Source: JBGLNL01 sp964548045
GTDB taxonomy: Bacteria > Chloroflexota > Dehalococcoidia > SZUA-161 > SpSt-899
DNA length: 15,125 nucleotides
Direction: 5' to 3'
Assembly: GCA_964548045.1 (NCBI GenBank)
Contig: CAZJQZ010000052.1
Location: 1-15,125, forward strand
Shown: positions 6,627 to 13,323 of the stretch, one piece after another
How positions within the stretch are numbered: the first letter of the stretch is position 1
How the letters are laid out: each line of letters begins with the position of its first letter
Notes under the pieces: model-generated
Seen by the model: only the letters and a program-made list of their open reading frames with translations
Database searches by the model: none
Told to the model about the DNA's origin: nothing
Position numbers and translations under genes: made by a program

Positions 6627-7172
6627 ATGTCAAATGGCAGTGTCCCTTTGGGTAAAGCGATAGACGAGTTTCTGGCGAGTTCGCAAGCCCGTACTGGAAT
6701 GAAGTTGGAATTGTCGGGCCTTACCAGACAATGCGGGTCGGATTGCCCTCTCTTTCTGGCTACCGGTGAAGTCAAGGGATTTATGAGGGGAGTAAAGAAG
6801 GCGGCCGAGCGCAAAAAACGAGCTGAAACTCTGGAAGCATTCTTTGATTTTGCCAAAGATAAAGGATGGGTATCCTCTAATCCCGCTGTTGGACTGATCA
6901 AGAAAAAAGAATCTGAGATCAAGCAAAAACCGGTGGTTTCGAAACGGGAGCCCATCAGGCTTTCCGAGGAAGGACGCCAAAAGATCAAAGCCGAAATGGC
7001 GGAACTCTTCGGGGAGAAAGAAAAGGTTATCGCAGAAATCGCCTCTGCCAGAGAGGAAGGTGACCTTAGTGAGAATGCCGGGTATCACGATGCCAGGGAA
7101 AGGCTTGCTTTGATCGAAGCTCAGTTGAGAGATCGGGATGAAATCCTTGCTCGAGCCGTTCCGATGGAGTGA
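6627..7172 (+). CDS. Integrase core-binding-like domain fused to a GreA N-terminal coiled-coil domain
   Basis: This 181-residue protein has two parts. Residues ~8-94 resemble the SAM-like core-binding domain of tyrosine recombinases, ending in LEAFFDFAKDKGWVSSNPAV, where the helix plus NPA pattern is typical; no recombinase catalytic residues follow. Residues ~110-178 match the GreA/GreB N-terminal domain: RLSEEGRQKIKAEM, a long coiled coil, and the acidic tip AREEGDLSENAGYH. Asp146 and Glu149 correspond to the residues that hold the catalytic Mg in the RNA polymerase secondary channel. The FKBP-like C-terminal domain of GreA is absent and the protein stops there (ME, stop at 7172). The start is ATG 6627, with GGAGG 4 nt upstream; a TTG immediately before it is too close to the ribosome site. 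The gene lies between the beta and gamma subunits of the oxidoreductase. It could modulate transcription, but no function is shown. Confidence 0.75.
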   Translation: MSNGSVPLGKAIDEFLASSQARTGMKLELSGLTRQCGSDCPLFLATGEVKGFMRGVKKAAERKKRAETLEAFFDFAKDKGWVSSNPAVGLIKKKESEIKQKPVVSKREPIRLSEEGRQKIKAEMAELFGEKEKVIAEIASAREEGDLSENAGYHDARERLALIEAQLRDRDEILARAVPME

Positions 7173-7225
7173 TCTCTGGCGCGGTGGTGATGGGCAAGCA
7201 ACGTAATATTCTTTTGGAGTAGCTT

Positions 7226-7777
7226 ATGAATCGAACGGAAGTCAGATTAAGCGGGTTTGGAGGGCAGGGTATAATTCTTGCCGGACTTATCGTGGGGAAG
7301 GCGGCCGCCATTTTTGATGGGAAGAACGCCACTTTCACTCAAGCCTATGGCCCCGAGGCCCGGGGTGGTTACTGCAGCGCCCAGGTGGTTATCACCGAGG
7401 AAGCAGGAGCGTATCCTTATGTAAATGACCCGTCAGTAGTGGTAGCGATGTCACAGGAGGCATATACCAAGTATGCTGCCGGGGCAGGGGAAAATGTTCA
7501 GGTGATCATTGATGAGGGCCTGGTTAAACCGAATGAAGAGCAGAAAGGCAGGATTCTCACTGTACCGGCAACGCAAATCGCTCAGGAACTGGGCAGGAGC
7601 GCCGTGGCAAATATCGTGATGCTGGGCTTTCTGGCGGCTGTCACCGATCTTGCTTCCGTTGAGGCAATAAAGAAATCCGTGCTTGATTCGGTTCCCAAGG
7701 GAACGGAGGAACTCAACACCAATGCTTTCAACCGCGGGTATGAATGCGGCAAAGAGAAGATCGGCGCAGGCGCTTAA
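7226..7777 (+). CDS. korC: 2-oxoacid:ferredoxin oxidoreductase, gamma subunit
   Basis: This 183-residue gamma subunit (POR/KOR catalytic domain) binds CoA and completes the KorABCD complex. The N-terminus RLSGFGGQGIILAGLIVGKA (residues 7-26) is the glycine-rich family hallmark. It is followed by FTQAYGPEARGGYCSAQVVI (37-56), where the conserved GPEARGG helps form the interface with alpha and beta. The length is normal for KorC. GGAG precedes the ATG by about 7 nt. It lies 53 nt after the GreA-like gene and is followed by a 225-bp spacer with hairpins, which probably marks the end of the operon. An IorB identity was considered, but the position beside korDAB and the size fit KorC. Confidence 0.92.
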   Translation: MNRTEVRLSGFGGQGIILAGLIVGKAAAIFDGKNATFTQAYGPEARGGYCSAQVVITEEAGAYPYVNDPSVVVAMSQEAYTKYAAGAGENVQVIIDEGLVKPNEEQKGRILTVPATQIAQELGRSAVANIVMLGFLAAVTDLASVEAIKKSVLDSVPKGTEELNTNAFNRGYECGKEKIGAGA

Positions 7778-7803
7778 GAATCGATACTGGTTGATAGCAG
7801 AGG

Positions 7804-7860
7804 TGCAGGATTTTTCCTGCATGGGGGTTTGCGGGGGTGTTACCCGCTTCTCCTCTTTTT
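7804..7860 (+). terminator. Two hairpins after korC, probable operon terminator region
   Basis: The first hairpin is TGCAGGA / TCCTGCA (7804-7821), a perfect 7-bp stem with a TTTT loop but no T-run after it. The second is GCGGG / CCCGC (7831-7847) followed by the T-rich TTCTCCTCTTTTT, which is closer to an intrinsic terminator though its T-tract is interrupted. Both lie 27-70 nt after the korC stop. I see no gene in the spacer 7778-8002. Confidence 0.4.
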
Positions 7861-7913
7861 CCCCAAGAGTGGGGGCCCGGGGTGAAAATAGTTTTTTCAG
7901 TAACTTCAGTAAT

Positions 7914-7989
7914 AAAACTCTGCGTTCTTTGCGCCTTAGCGAGAGGAAACGTAAAAACTCTGCAGGCTCTGAGTCTTGGCGAGAGAACA
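7914..7989 (+). repeat. Two CTCTGCG-type imperfect direct repeats, 40-bp period
   Basis: Copies start at 7914 and 7954, exactly 40 nt apart. Each begins AAAACTCTGC and contains GCGAGAG; over the first 32 bases 25 match. The unit resembles the dispersed CTCTGCGTTCTTTGCG-type intergenic repeats found in many environmental bacterial genomes, as I know them from general experience. The second copy ends 13 nt before the aminotransferase ATG and runs into its ribosome site. Confidence 0.55.
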
Positions 7990-8002
7990 ATAGGAGGAAT
8001 TC

Positions 8003-9286
8003 ATGGTAAAGGAATCGACTATCCGTTTGATGACCCGGCTGGCCAACGAGCACCAGGCTGTCAACTTGTCACAGGGTTTCACCGATGAATCAGCTATCTA
8101 CGAAATGGTCTGGGGCGGCATTTCGGCGGAATTGGGCGGAACGCAGGAGGGCATAGACAGATTAGAGAAGACTACGTTACGGGATGTGTTGAGCCAGACC
8201 GGAGACAATATCGATACGCTTCTGGAAATGAAACTGAAGGATGTCCTGAAAACCCTCCAAAATCCCAAAGATGCCTATAACCAGTATTGCTATCCCTTTG
8301 GACTGGTTGAGCTTAGAAATGCAATAGCAGACTATACCCAGCGTTTTCAGGGTTTTCGCCCTGATCCTGAAACCGAAATCACAGTTGTTCTCGGCGCTAC
8401 CGAGGGACTTTTCACTTCGCTAAGGGCCATATGCAATCCTGGTGATGAAATCATTGTAATGCAGCCTTATCACGAGATGTATCCTTCCCAGGCGGAAATC
8501 CTTGGGTTGGAAGCTAAATACATCACCCTGCTGGAAAACAAAGAGAAAGGGACATGGGAGCTGGATATGTCCGAGCTGGAGGGAATGATAGGTCCCAAAA
8601 CCAGAGTACTGGTTCTTAATACCCCTCACAATCCCACCGGCAAAGCATTTACTCCTGACGAAATGAATGCCATCGCTGATATCTGCAAGAAACACAATAT
8701 TATCGTAATCACGGATGAGATTTACGAGCATATCTTATACGATGGCCGAAAACACATTTGCATGGCCGCTTTGGATGGCATGAAAGACAGAACCTTTGTA
8801 GTCAATGCCGTTTCCAAGACCGGGAACGCCACGGGCTGGCGGGTCGGCTGGATCATTTCACCGCCGGAATATACTACCCGGATCAGGGCACTCCACGATA
8901 CGATGGTTATTCAGTCGCCGACGCCTCTTCAAAAGGGTGTGGTGAAGTTACTGGGGCTTGATGACAACTTCTATAAAGGCATGCCCGATGCGTATGCGCG
9001 TAAATGCAAAGTGTTGACTGATTCGCTGAAGAGCATCGGATTTAGTGTTACTCCACCTGAAGGATCGTATTATCTCTTTGCAGATTATACAAATGTCCCG
9101 GCTTTAAAAGGGATGTCACCCATGGATGCTTCTATATTTCTGATTGAACAAGTGGGGGTGGCTACCGTTCCCGGTGATAACTTCTATGCCGTGGGGAATT
9201 CCGGTGACAGTTATTTGAGGTTTGCCTTCTGCCGGAGCATTGAATCCCTTGAGGAAGCGGCCAGAAGATTTACGAAATTAAAATAG
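8003..9286 (+). CDS. PLP-dependent class I/II aminotransferase with N-terminal insertion
   Basis: This 427-residue fold-type I aminotransferase resembles kynurenine/aromatic/methionine-type enzymes (KAT-like). NLSQGFTDE (21-29) opens the small domain. The large domain carries the cofactor contacts: GATEG (131-135), NTPHNPTG (206-213, Asn210), ITDEIYEH (236-243, Asp238 and Tyr241), and SKTGNATGWRVGW (271-283), where Lys272 forms the Schiff base. YLRFAFC (404-410) holds Arg406 for the substrate carboxylate. Between residue 30 and NQYCYPFGLVELRNAIADY (93-111), relatives have about 25 residues; here there are about 62, including two helical, charged segments. The start is firm, with AGGAGG 5-6 nt before the ATG. 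It would feed 2-oxoacids to KOR or IOR. Its true amino-acid substrate cannot be told from sequence. Confidence 0.9.
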   Translation: MVKESTIRLMTRLANEHQAVNLSQGFTDESAIYEMVWGGISAELGGTQEGIDRLEKTTLRDVLSQTGDNIDTLLEMKLKDVLKTLQNPKDAYNQYCYPFGLVELRNAIADYTQRFQGFRPDPETEITVVLGATEGLFTSLRAICNPGDEIIVMQPYHEMYPSQAEILGLEAKYITLLENKEKGTWELDMSELEGMIGPKTRVLVLNTPHNPTGKAFTPDEMNAIADICKKHNIIVITDEIYEHILYDGRKHICMAALDGMKDRTFVVNAVSKTGNATGWRVGWIISPPEYTTRIRALHDTMVIQSPTPLQKGVVKLLGLDDNFYKGMPDAYARKCKVLTDSLKSIGFSVTPPEGSYYLFADYTNVPALKGMSPMDASIFLIEQVGVATVPGDNFYAVGNSGDSYLRFAFCRSIESLEEAARRFTKLK

Positions 9287-9293
9287 GTTGAAC

Positions 9294-9710
9294 ATGCCGG
9301 AACAGGAAAAGCAAATTGACGCGGTAGCTGAACTGAAGTCAAAAGCTGACAGGGAGCCCATAGCCTCTTTCCTCAATATGAAGCTGGTAGAGCTTTCCCC
9401 GGGCTATGCCAGAGTAACCATGAAAATGCTCCCGGAATACCAGAATTTCAATGGCATGATATATGGGGGCATAATTATGTCCGTGGCTGATCAGTCCTTT
9501 GCTTACGCTTCCAATTCAATGTCTCTTGGCAGCGTGGCTTCCCAGTTCAATCTTCATTTTATCGCTGGCGCCAAAGTGGGTGATGAGCTTACTGCTGAGT
9601 GCCGGGTGGTCAAAAGTGGCAGGAAGGTCGGGGTTTCGGAGATGACGGTTACCAATCAGGATGGTAAACTCCTGGCCAAGGCCACCGGTACAACCATTCC
9701 CACCCGATGA
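9294..9710 (+). CDS. PaaI-like hotdog-fold thioesterase
   Basis: This 138-residue protein is of the hotdog thioesterase superfamily, PaaI branch. These enzymes hydrolyse acyl-CoA thioesters, often aromatic or medium-chain ones. The signature segment is YQNFNGMIYGGIIMSVADQS (residues 49-68). The catalytic Asp of PaaI corresponds to Asp66 in VADQS. The usual GxxHGG is here GMIYGG, so the customary His is a Tyr. The C-terminal strands (GDELTAECRVVKSGRKVGV, then TNQDGKLLAKATGTT) fit the fold. I chose ATG 9294, with AGG at 9285-9287 upstream; a TTG at 9288 is the only nearer start. It begins 7 nt after the aminotransferase stop and is therefore co-transcribed with it. It could release CoA from acyl-CoA made by KOR or IOR; a role as a housekeeping editing enzyme is equally possible. 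Confidence 0.88.
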   Translation: MPEQEKQIDAVAELKSKADREPIASFLNMKLVELSPGYARVTMKMLPEYQNFNGMIYGGIIMSVADQSFAYASNSMSLGSVASQFNLHFIAGAKVGDELTAECRVVKSGRKVGVSEMTVTNQDGKLLAKATGTTIPTR

Positions 9711-9724
9711 ATTATCCAAACGGG

Positions 9725-9754
9725 TTGCATTCAGTTTACATATTAAGATATAAT
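9725..9754 (+). promoter_or_regulatory. Promoter of the liv transporter operon
   Basis: TTGCAT (-35, 9725-9730), an 18-nt spacer and a perfect TATAAT (9749-9754) form a good sigma70 promoter. The leader is long, about 110 nt. It contains three copies of GATATAA (9747-9753, 9762-9768, 9769-9775); the first overlaps the -10 box, and the others could be an operator or alternative -10 elements. A five-codon GTG mini-ORF (9802-9819) follows GGGGG in the leader. Confidence 0.6.
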
Positions 9755-9873
9755 AGCCGTCGATATAAGATATAAACTTCAGAAAACAAAAAAGGGGGTA
9801 CGTGAATAGAAAATCATAAAACTGGCAAAAAACACAAGCAGAAGATCATTATTTAAAAGGAGAGCAAAACCAG

Positions 9874-11091
9874 ATGAAAAATTTACTCAAATGGGCATTT
9901 ATCTTAAGCATGATACTGGCGCTGGTGGCAATTGGGGCCGTAGCTTGCAGCGACGATGATGAAACCTCCACTGCAACGCAAGAGACGGAAGAGAAAGGGG
10001 CATATAAGATTGGCGCAGTTTTATCCATAAGTGGTCCGGCTTCAAGCTTGGGCATACCGGAAGATAACACTGCCAAGATGATGGAAGAGCAGATCAATGC
10101 TGCTGGGGGGATTGATGGCCATCCCATTAAGATGGTCATTTATGATGATGAGACTAGTGCGGAGAAGTGTGCTACTATGACCACAAGGCTGATCGAACAG
10201 GATGATGTGCTGGCGATCGTTGGCCCGACCACAAGTGGCAATAGCATGGCCATCATTGATATCGTCACCAATGCCGAGATTCCGTTAGTTTCGTGTGCTG
10301 CCAGTGCGGCTATTGTCAATCCGGTTGAGGAGCGATACTGGGTATTCAAGACTCCGCAGACCGATAAAGAAGCTGTAACTGAAATCTACACTTACATGCA
10401 GGCAAATGGTATCACCAAAGTGGCACTCATTACCGATACATCCGGGTTTGGGGCTGCCGGGTTAGCTTTCCTGCAAGCTGATGCTGAGGGATATGGAATC
10501 GAGATTCTTGTAGAGCAGACTTTTGATAGTGGCGACACCAGCATGGAAGCACAGCTTACCAACATCATGGGCACGGATGCCGAAGCTGTTATTTGCTGGG
10601 CTACGACTGATGAGTCAGCTACTGTTGCGCTTGACATTCAGACTCTTGGCCTGGAGGCCCCGTTATATTGCAGCCACGGCATAGCCAATATGGACTTTAT
10701 TGATCAGGCTGGTGACGCTGCCAACGGCGTGATATTCCCGGCGGGAAAACTGTTGTTTGTTGATCAGGTTCTGGAGAGCGATCCTCAAAAGCAGGTGCTG
10801 GTTGATTATATTGCCGATTACGAAGGAATCAATGGTGAGGGAACCATGAGCACATTCGGTGGACATCTCTATGATGCTCTTAGCATGGTAGCCATTGCCC
10901 TGGAAGGTGTGGAAGAAGGAGCCAGTACTGCTGAGGCCAGAACTCAAATTAGAGATGGCTTGGAGAAGATAACTGATTTCGCTGGTACTGGCGGTGTTTT
11001 CACCATGTCGCCTGAGAACCATCTCGGGATGGCGCCCGGCTCACTGGGCATGATCGAAATCGTTGATGGTGAATGGACTCTGGCACCGTAA
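9874..11091 (+). CDS. livK: Branched-chain amino-acid type ABC transporter, substrate-binding lipoprotein
   Basis: This 405-residue periplasmic-binding-type lipoprotein is of the LivJ/LivK (type I, Peripla_BP_6) family. The signal peptide is Met-Lys-Asn plus a hydrophobic core to residue 24, with a lipobox ending in AVAC, so Cys25 should be lipidated. A short acidic linker (26-41) tethers the mature domain. The binding fold starts with YKIGAVLSISGPASSLG (43-59). It continues with INAAGGIDGHPIKMVIYDDE (72-91) and VLAIVGPTTSGNSMAI (107-122), the standard family path. A GGAG-type site lies about 10 nt upstream. It heads the liv operon and is followed by a strong hairpin that should keep its mRNA more abundant than that of the membrane parts. 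The ligand could be a branched-chain or aromatic amino acid, an amide or another small acid. Confidence 0.94.
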   Translation: MKNLLKWAFILSMILALVAIGAVACSDDDETSTATQETEEKGAYKIGAVLSISGPASSLGIPEDNTAKMMEEQINAAGGIDGHPIKMVIYDDETSAEKCATMTTRLIEQDDVLAIVGPTTSGNSMAIIDIVTNAEIPLVSCAASAAIVNPVEERYWVFKTPQTDKEAVTEIYTYMQANGITKVALITDTSGFGAAGLAFLQADAEGYGIEILVEQTFDSGDTSMEAQLTNIMGTDAEAVICWATTDESATVALDIQTLGLEAPLYCSHGIANMDFIDQAGDAANGVIFPAGKLLFVDQVLESDPQKQVLVDYIADYEGINGEGTMSTFGGHLYDALSMVAIALEGVEEGASTAEARTQIRDGLEKITDFAGTGGVFTMSPENHLGMAPGSLGMIEIVDGEWTLAP

Positions 11092-11125
11092 CAGGCGATA
11101 AAAATATTAAGGCGATAAAAAGACA

Positions 11126-11173
11126 GAAGGGGGGAAAGTGGAAACTTTCCCCCTTCTTGTTGTATTATTCCAA
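11126..11173 (+). terminator. Strong intrinsic terminator or attenuator between livK and livH
   Basis: The left arm GAAGGGGGGAAAG (11126-11138) pairs with CTTTCCCCCTTC (11145-11156), with one bulged G and a closing T-A around a GGAA (GNRA) loop. A T-rich tract (TTGTTGTATTATT) follows. It lies 35 nt after livK and 25 nt before the livH start. Partial termination here would give more binding protein than permease, as is common in ABC operons. I see no separate strong promoter after it. Confidence 0.8.
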
Positions 11174-11197
11174 TAGTGGCAAAATAAGGTTTTCTAT

Positions 11198-12262
11198 ATG
11201 ACTTGGGAACAGTTCCAGCAGTATATTGTAATAGGGATTCAGGATGGCAGCATCTATGCCCTGATCGGTTTGGGCTTCACAATCATATATGCTGTCACCA
11301 ATATCATCAACTTTGCCCAGGGCGAATTCGTGATGCTGGGGGGTATGTGTTCCTATATGCTTGTGGATTCTGTTGACGTTCCCACTACCCCCACTGTGAT
11401 CATAGCTCTTCTCTGTGCGGCAGCAATTGGGGCTTTAATTCATCTACTGTGGAGCCGACAAACCAGTCGGTTGATGTTAAGCTCTATGGTAGTTCTTCTT
11501 CTTGGTTCCATTCCACTTGTCCTTTTCTTATACGGCGAATTTGCTTCGATGGAGATGCCCGTAGGCATTGCTTCATTTCTCCCTATATTGATGGTTGCTG
11601 CTGTTGGTTTTATCATGTACCTCCTGGGTATCCAAACCGCACGACGTCCTACTACAGTTGGTTTGATTATTATCACGATTGGGGCTGCTCTGGTTATACG
11701 TGGGATTGCCGGGGTAATCTGGGGGGACAAGATGCACCGCACGCCACTCTATTGGGAGCAGCGAACTATCGATGTGCTGGATGCCACTGTTCATACCCAG
11801 GTGCTATGGATTCTGGCAACTATGGTGATCGTGGCCATACTCCTTCAGCTGTTCCTCTCGCGTACGATGCTGGGCAAGTCGCTTAAGGCCTGCGCGCATA
11901 ATCCGATCGGGGCCGGACTGATGGGTATCAATCCTAAAATGATGGCGCTCATCGCCTTCGCTCTTGCAGCGGCTGTCGGCGGAGCAATTGGGGCTGTGAT
12001 GACACCAAAGGTAGGAATGACCTATGAATCCGGTTTTCTATACGGATTGTATGGATTTGTCGCTGCCTCGCTTGGCGGCTTCAGGAGCCCGATCGGTGCG
12101 GTTATAGGTGGATTTCTGTTGGGCATCGGCAGGGCACTCATTATCGGTGTCGACTGGTGGCTTTTCAATTCCGATTATAAAGACGTATGGCCGATGGTAA
12201 TCCTGGTTGTGATATTGTTATTGCGATCAAATATCTTAGCAGAGGAAGAGCGGCTGGGTTAA
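11198..12262 (+). CDS. livH: Branched-chain amino-acid type ABC transporter permease LivH (enlarged)
   Basis: This is a 354-residue integral membrane permease. The N-terminus GIQDGSIYALIGLGFTIIYA (residues 13-32) followed by NIINFAQGEFVMLGG (35-49) is diagnostic of LivH. The C-terminal part carries the family loop SRTMLGKSLKACAHNPIGAGLMGI, then a glycine/alanine-rich helix and GLYGFVAASLGGFRSPIGAVIGG. Most LivH proteins have about 290-300 residues. The extra ~60 lie at about 83-150, after the early helices, as two additional strongly hydrophobic segments (MLSSMVVLLLGSIPLVLFLY and ILMVAAVGFIMYLLGI). The ribosome site (TAAGG) is modest. Its TAA overlaps the livM ATG by one base, so they should be made together. 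Confidence 0.93.
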   Translation: MTWEQFQQYIVIGIQDGSIYALIGLGFTIIYAVTNIINFAQGEFVMLGGMCSYMLVDSVDVPTTPTVIIALLCAAAIGALIHLLWSRQTSRLMLSSMVVLLLGSIPLVLFLYGEFASMEMPVGIASFLPILMVAAVGFIMYLLGIQTARRPTTVGLIIITIGAALVIRGIAGVIWGDKMHRTPLYWEQRTIDVLDATVHTQVLWILATMVIVAILLQLFLSRTMLGKSLKACAHNPIGAGLMGINPKMMALIAFALAAAVGGAIGAVMTPKVGMTYESGFLYGLYGFVAASLGGFRSPIGAVIGGFLLGIGRALIIGVDWWLFNSDYKDVWPMVILVVILLLRSNILAEEERLG

Positions 12263-13323
12263 TGTCAAGAAAAATACTTTCACAATGGCGTTTGCTCCTT
12301 ATTCCGGTGGTTATAACTTTTATGGCCCTGGTACCGTTTGACTGGTTCTTGGGTCAATACAAATATCTGGGTACCGTTATTGGCTTAAGCACTATAGTCA
12401 CGGTGGGGCTTTGCCTTTTTATGGGATATACGGGCCAGGTTTCGCTGGGACAGGCAGCTTTCTACGGGATCGGGATGTACTTTTCCGCTGTTCTCAGCAG
12501 CGTTCACGGGCTCAATCCCTGGCTGGCAATGCTGATAGCGGCATGTGTTACCGGTTTAGTTGCACTTCTTCTCGGAATTATCTTGAGATTAAAAGGGAAT
12601 TACCTCGCGATGGCTACTCTGGCAGTGGGCTTCGTTGTGTGGAAAATCGCGGTGATCGATGATATGGGGTGCACCGGCGGGCCGGACGGAATACGCGGGA
12701 TTCCCTACCTTTCAATCGGCAGCTTTGAATTTGATTCGCAATTCAAACGATATTATCTTGTCTGGGGTTTTTGTCTGGCAATTCTGTTGATTTCACAGAG
12801 TATTGTTAACTCGCGGATAGGGCGTGCGCTGAGGGCAGTACATGGGAGCGAAGAGGCTGCGGAATCACTGGGGATCAATGTTTTTCGGTTCAAACTGAAG
12901 ATATTTGTGGTAAGCGCAGTCTATGCCTCAATTGCCGGAAGCCTTTTTGCTCATCATCAACTACACGCCAGCCCCGGTTACTTTGAGCCCATTGATTCAG
13001 TATATCTCGTTATCATGGCAGTAATTGGTGGATTGGCCAGTATATGGGGAGCCATATTTGGAGCCGGTGCTGTCGAAATCTTAAGGAACGAGATACTAAT
13101 CCACTATGATAAGTGGAATATGGTCATTTTAGGACTTATCCTCATGGTAATCCTGATCCTTATGCCGGAGGGCCTGTTCGTGGCATTGAAGACGGGATAC
13201 CAGCAGGAGGGGGTGTTTTTCATCCCCAGAAGGATCTGGCGGTTAGCCCGAAGTCTTTATTCCGGGATAAAAGGCTTCCATCGACGAAAGATAGCAGGAT
13301 CGCTTCAGGGAGAGCCTGACTGA
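12262..13323 (+). CDS. livM: Branched-chain amino-acid type ABC transporter permease LivM
   Basis: This 353-residue membrane permease is the partner of LivH. GLCLFMGYTGQVSLGQAAFYGIG (from about residue 51) is the LivM hallmark. It is followed by long hydrophobic helices and a cytoplasmic segment SRIGRALRAVHGSEEAAESL, the loop that contacts the ATPases. The C-terminal half (SVYLVIMAVIGGLASIWGAI) closes the pore domain, and the protein ends in a positively charged tail. I use the ATG at 12262, which forms a TAATG overlap with livH; a farther upstream GTG/ATG frame at 12187 only reads into livH. The stop overlaps the livG start (TGATG). It should form a heterodimer with LivH. Confidence 0.95.
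   Translation: MSRKILSQWRLLLIPVVITFMALVPFDWFLGQYKYLGTVIGLSTIVTVGLCLFMGYTGQVSLGQAAFYGIGMYFSAVLSSVHGLNPWLAMLIAACVTGLVALLLGIILRLKGNYLAMATLAVGFVVWKIAVIDDMGCTGGPDGIRGIPYLSIGSFEFDSQFKRYYLVWGFCLAILLISQSIVNSRIGRALRAVHGSEEAAESLGINVFRFKLKIFVVSAVYASIAGSLFAHHQLHASPGYFEPIDSVYLVIMAVIGGLASIWGAIFGAGAVEILRNEILIHYDKWNMVILGLILMVILILMPEGLFVALKTGYQQEGVFFIPRRIWRLARSLYSGIKGFHRRKIAGSLQGEPD

Noticed and set aside
6627..6910. Possible mobile element or integrase gene
   Set aside because: Only a core-binding-like domain is seen. There is no tyrosine-recombinase catalytic domain, no flanking repeats and no attachment site, and the gene continues into the GreA-like domain.
7683..8009. Open frame of 108 codons overlapping the end of korC and the spacer
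   Set aside because: It runs through hairpins and repeats, has no convincing ribosome site and its composition is not protein-like. It is a shadow frame.
12187..12261. Upstream extension of livM
   Set aside because: The extra residues read within the livH 3' end. The ATG at 12262 gives the normal overlap and the usual LivM start.
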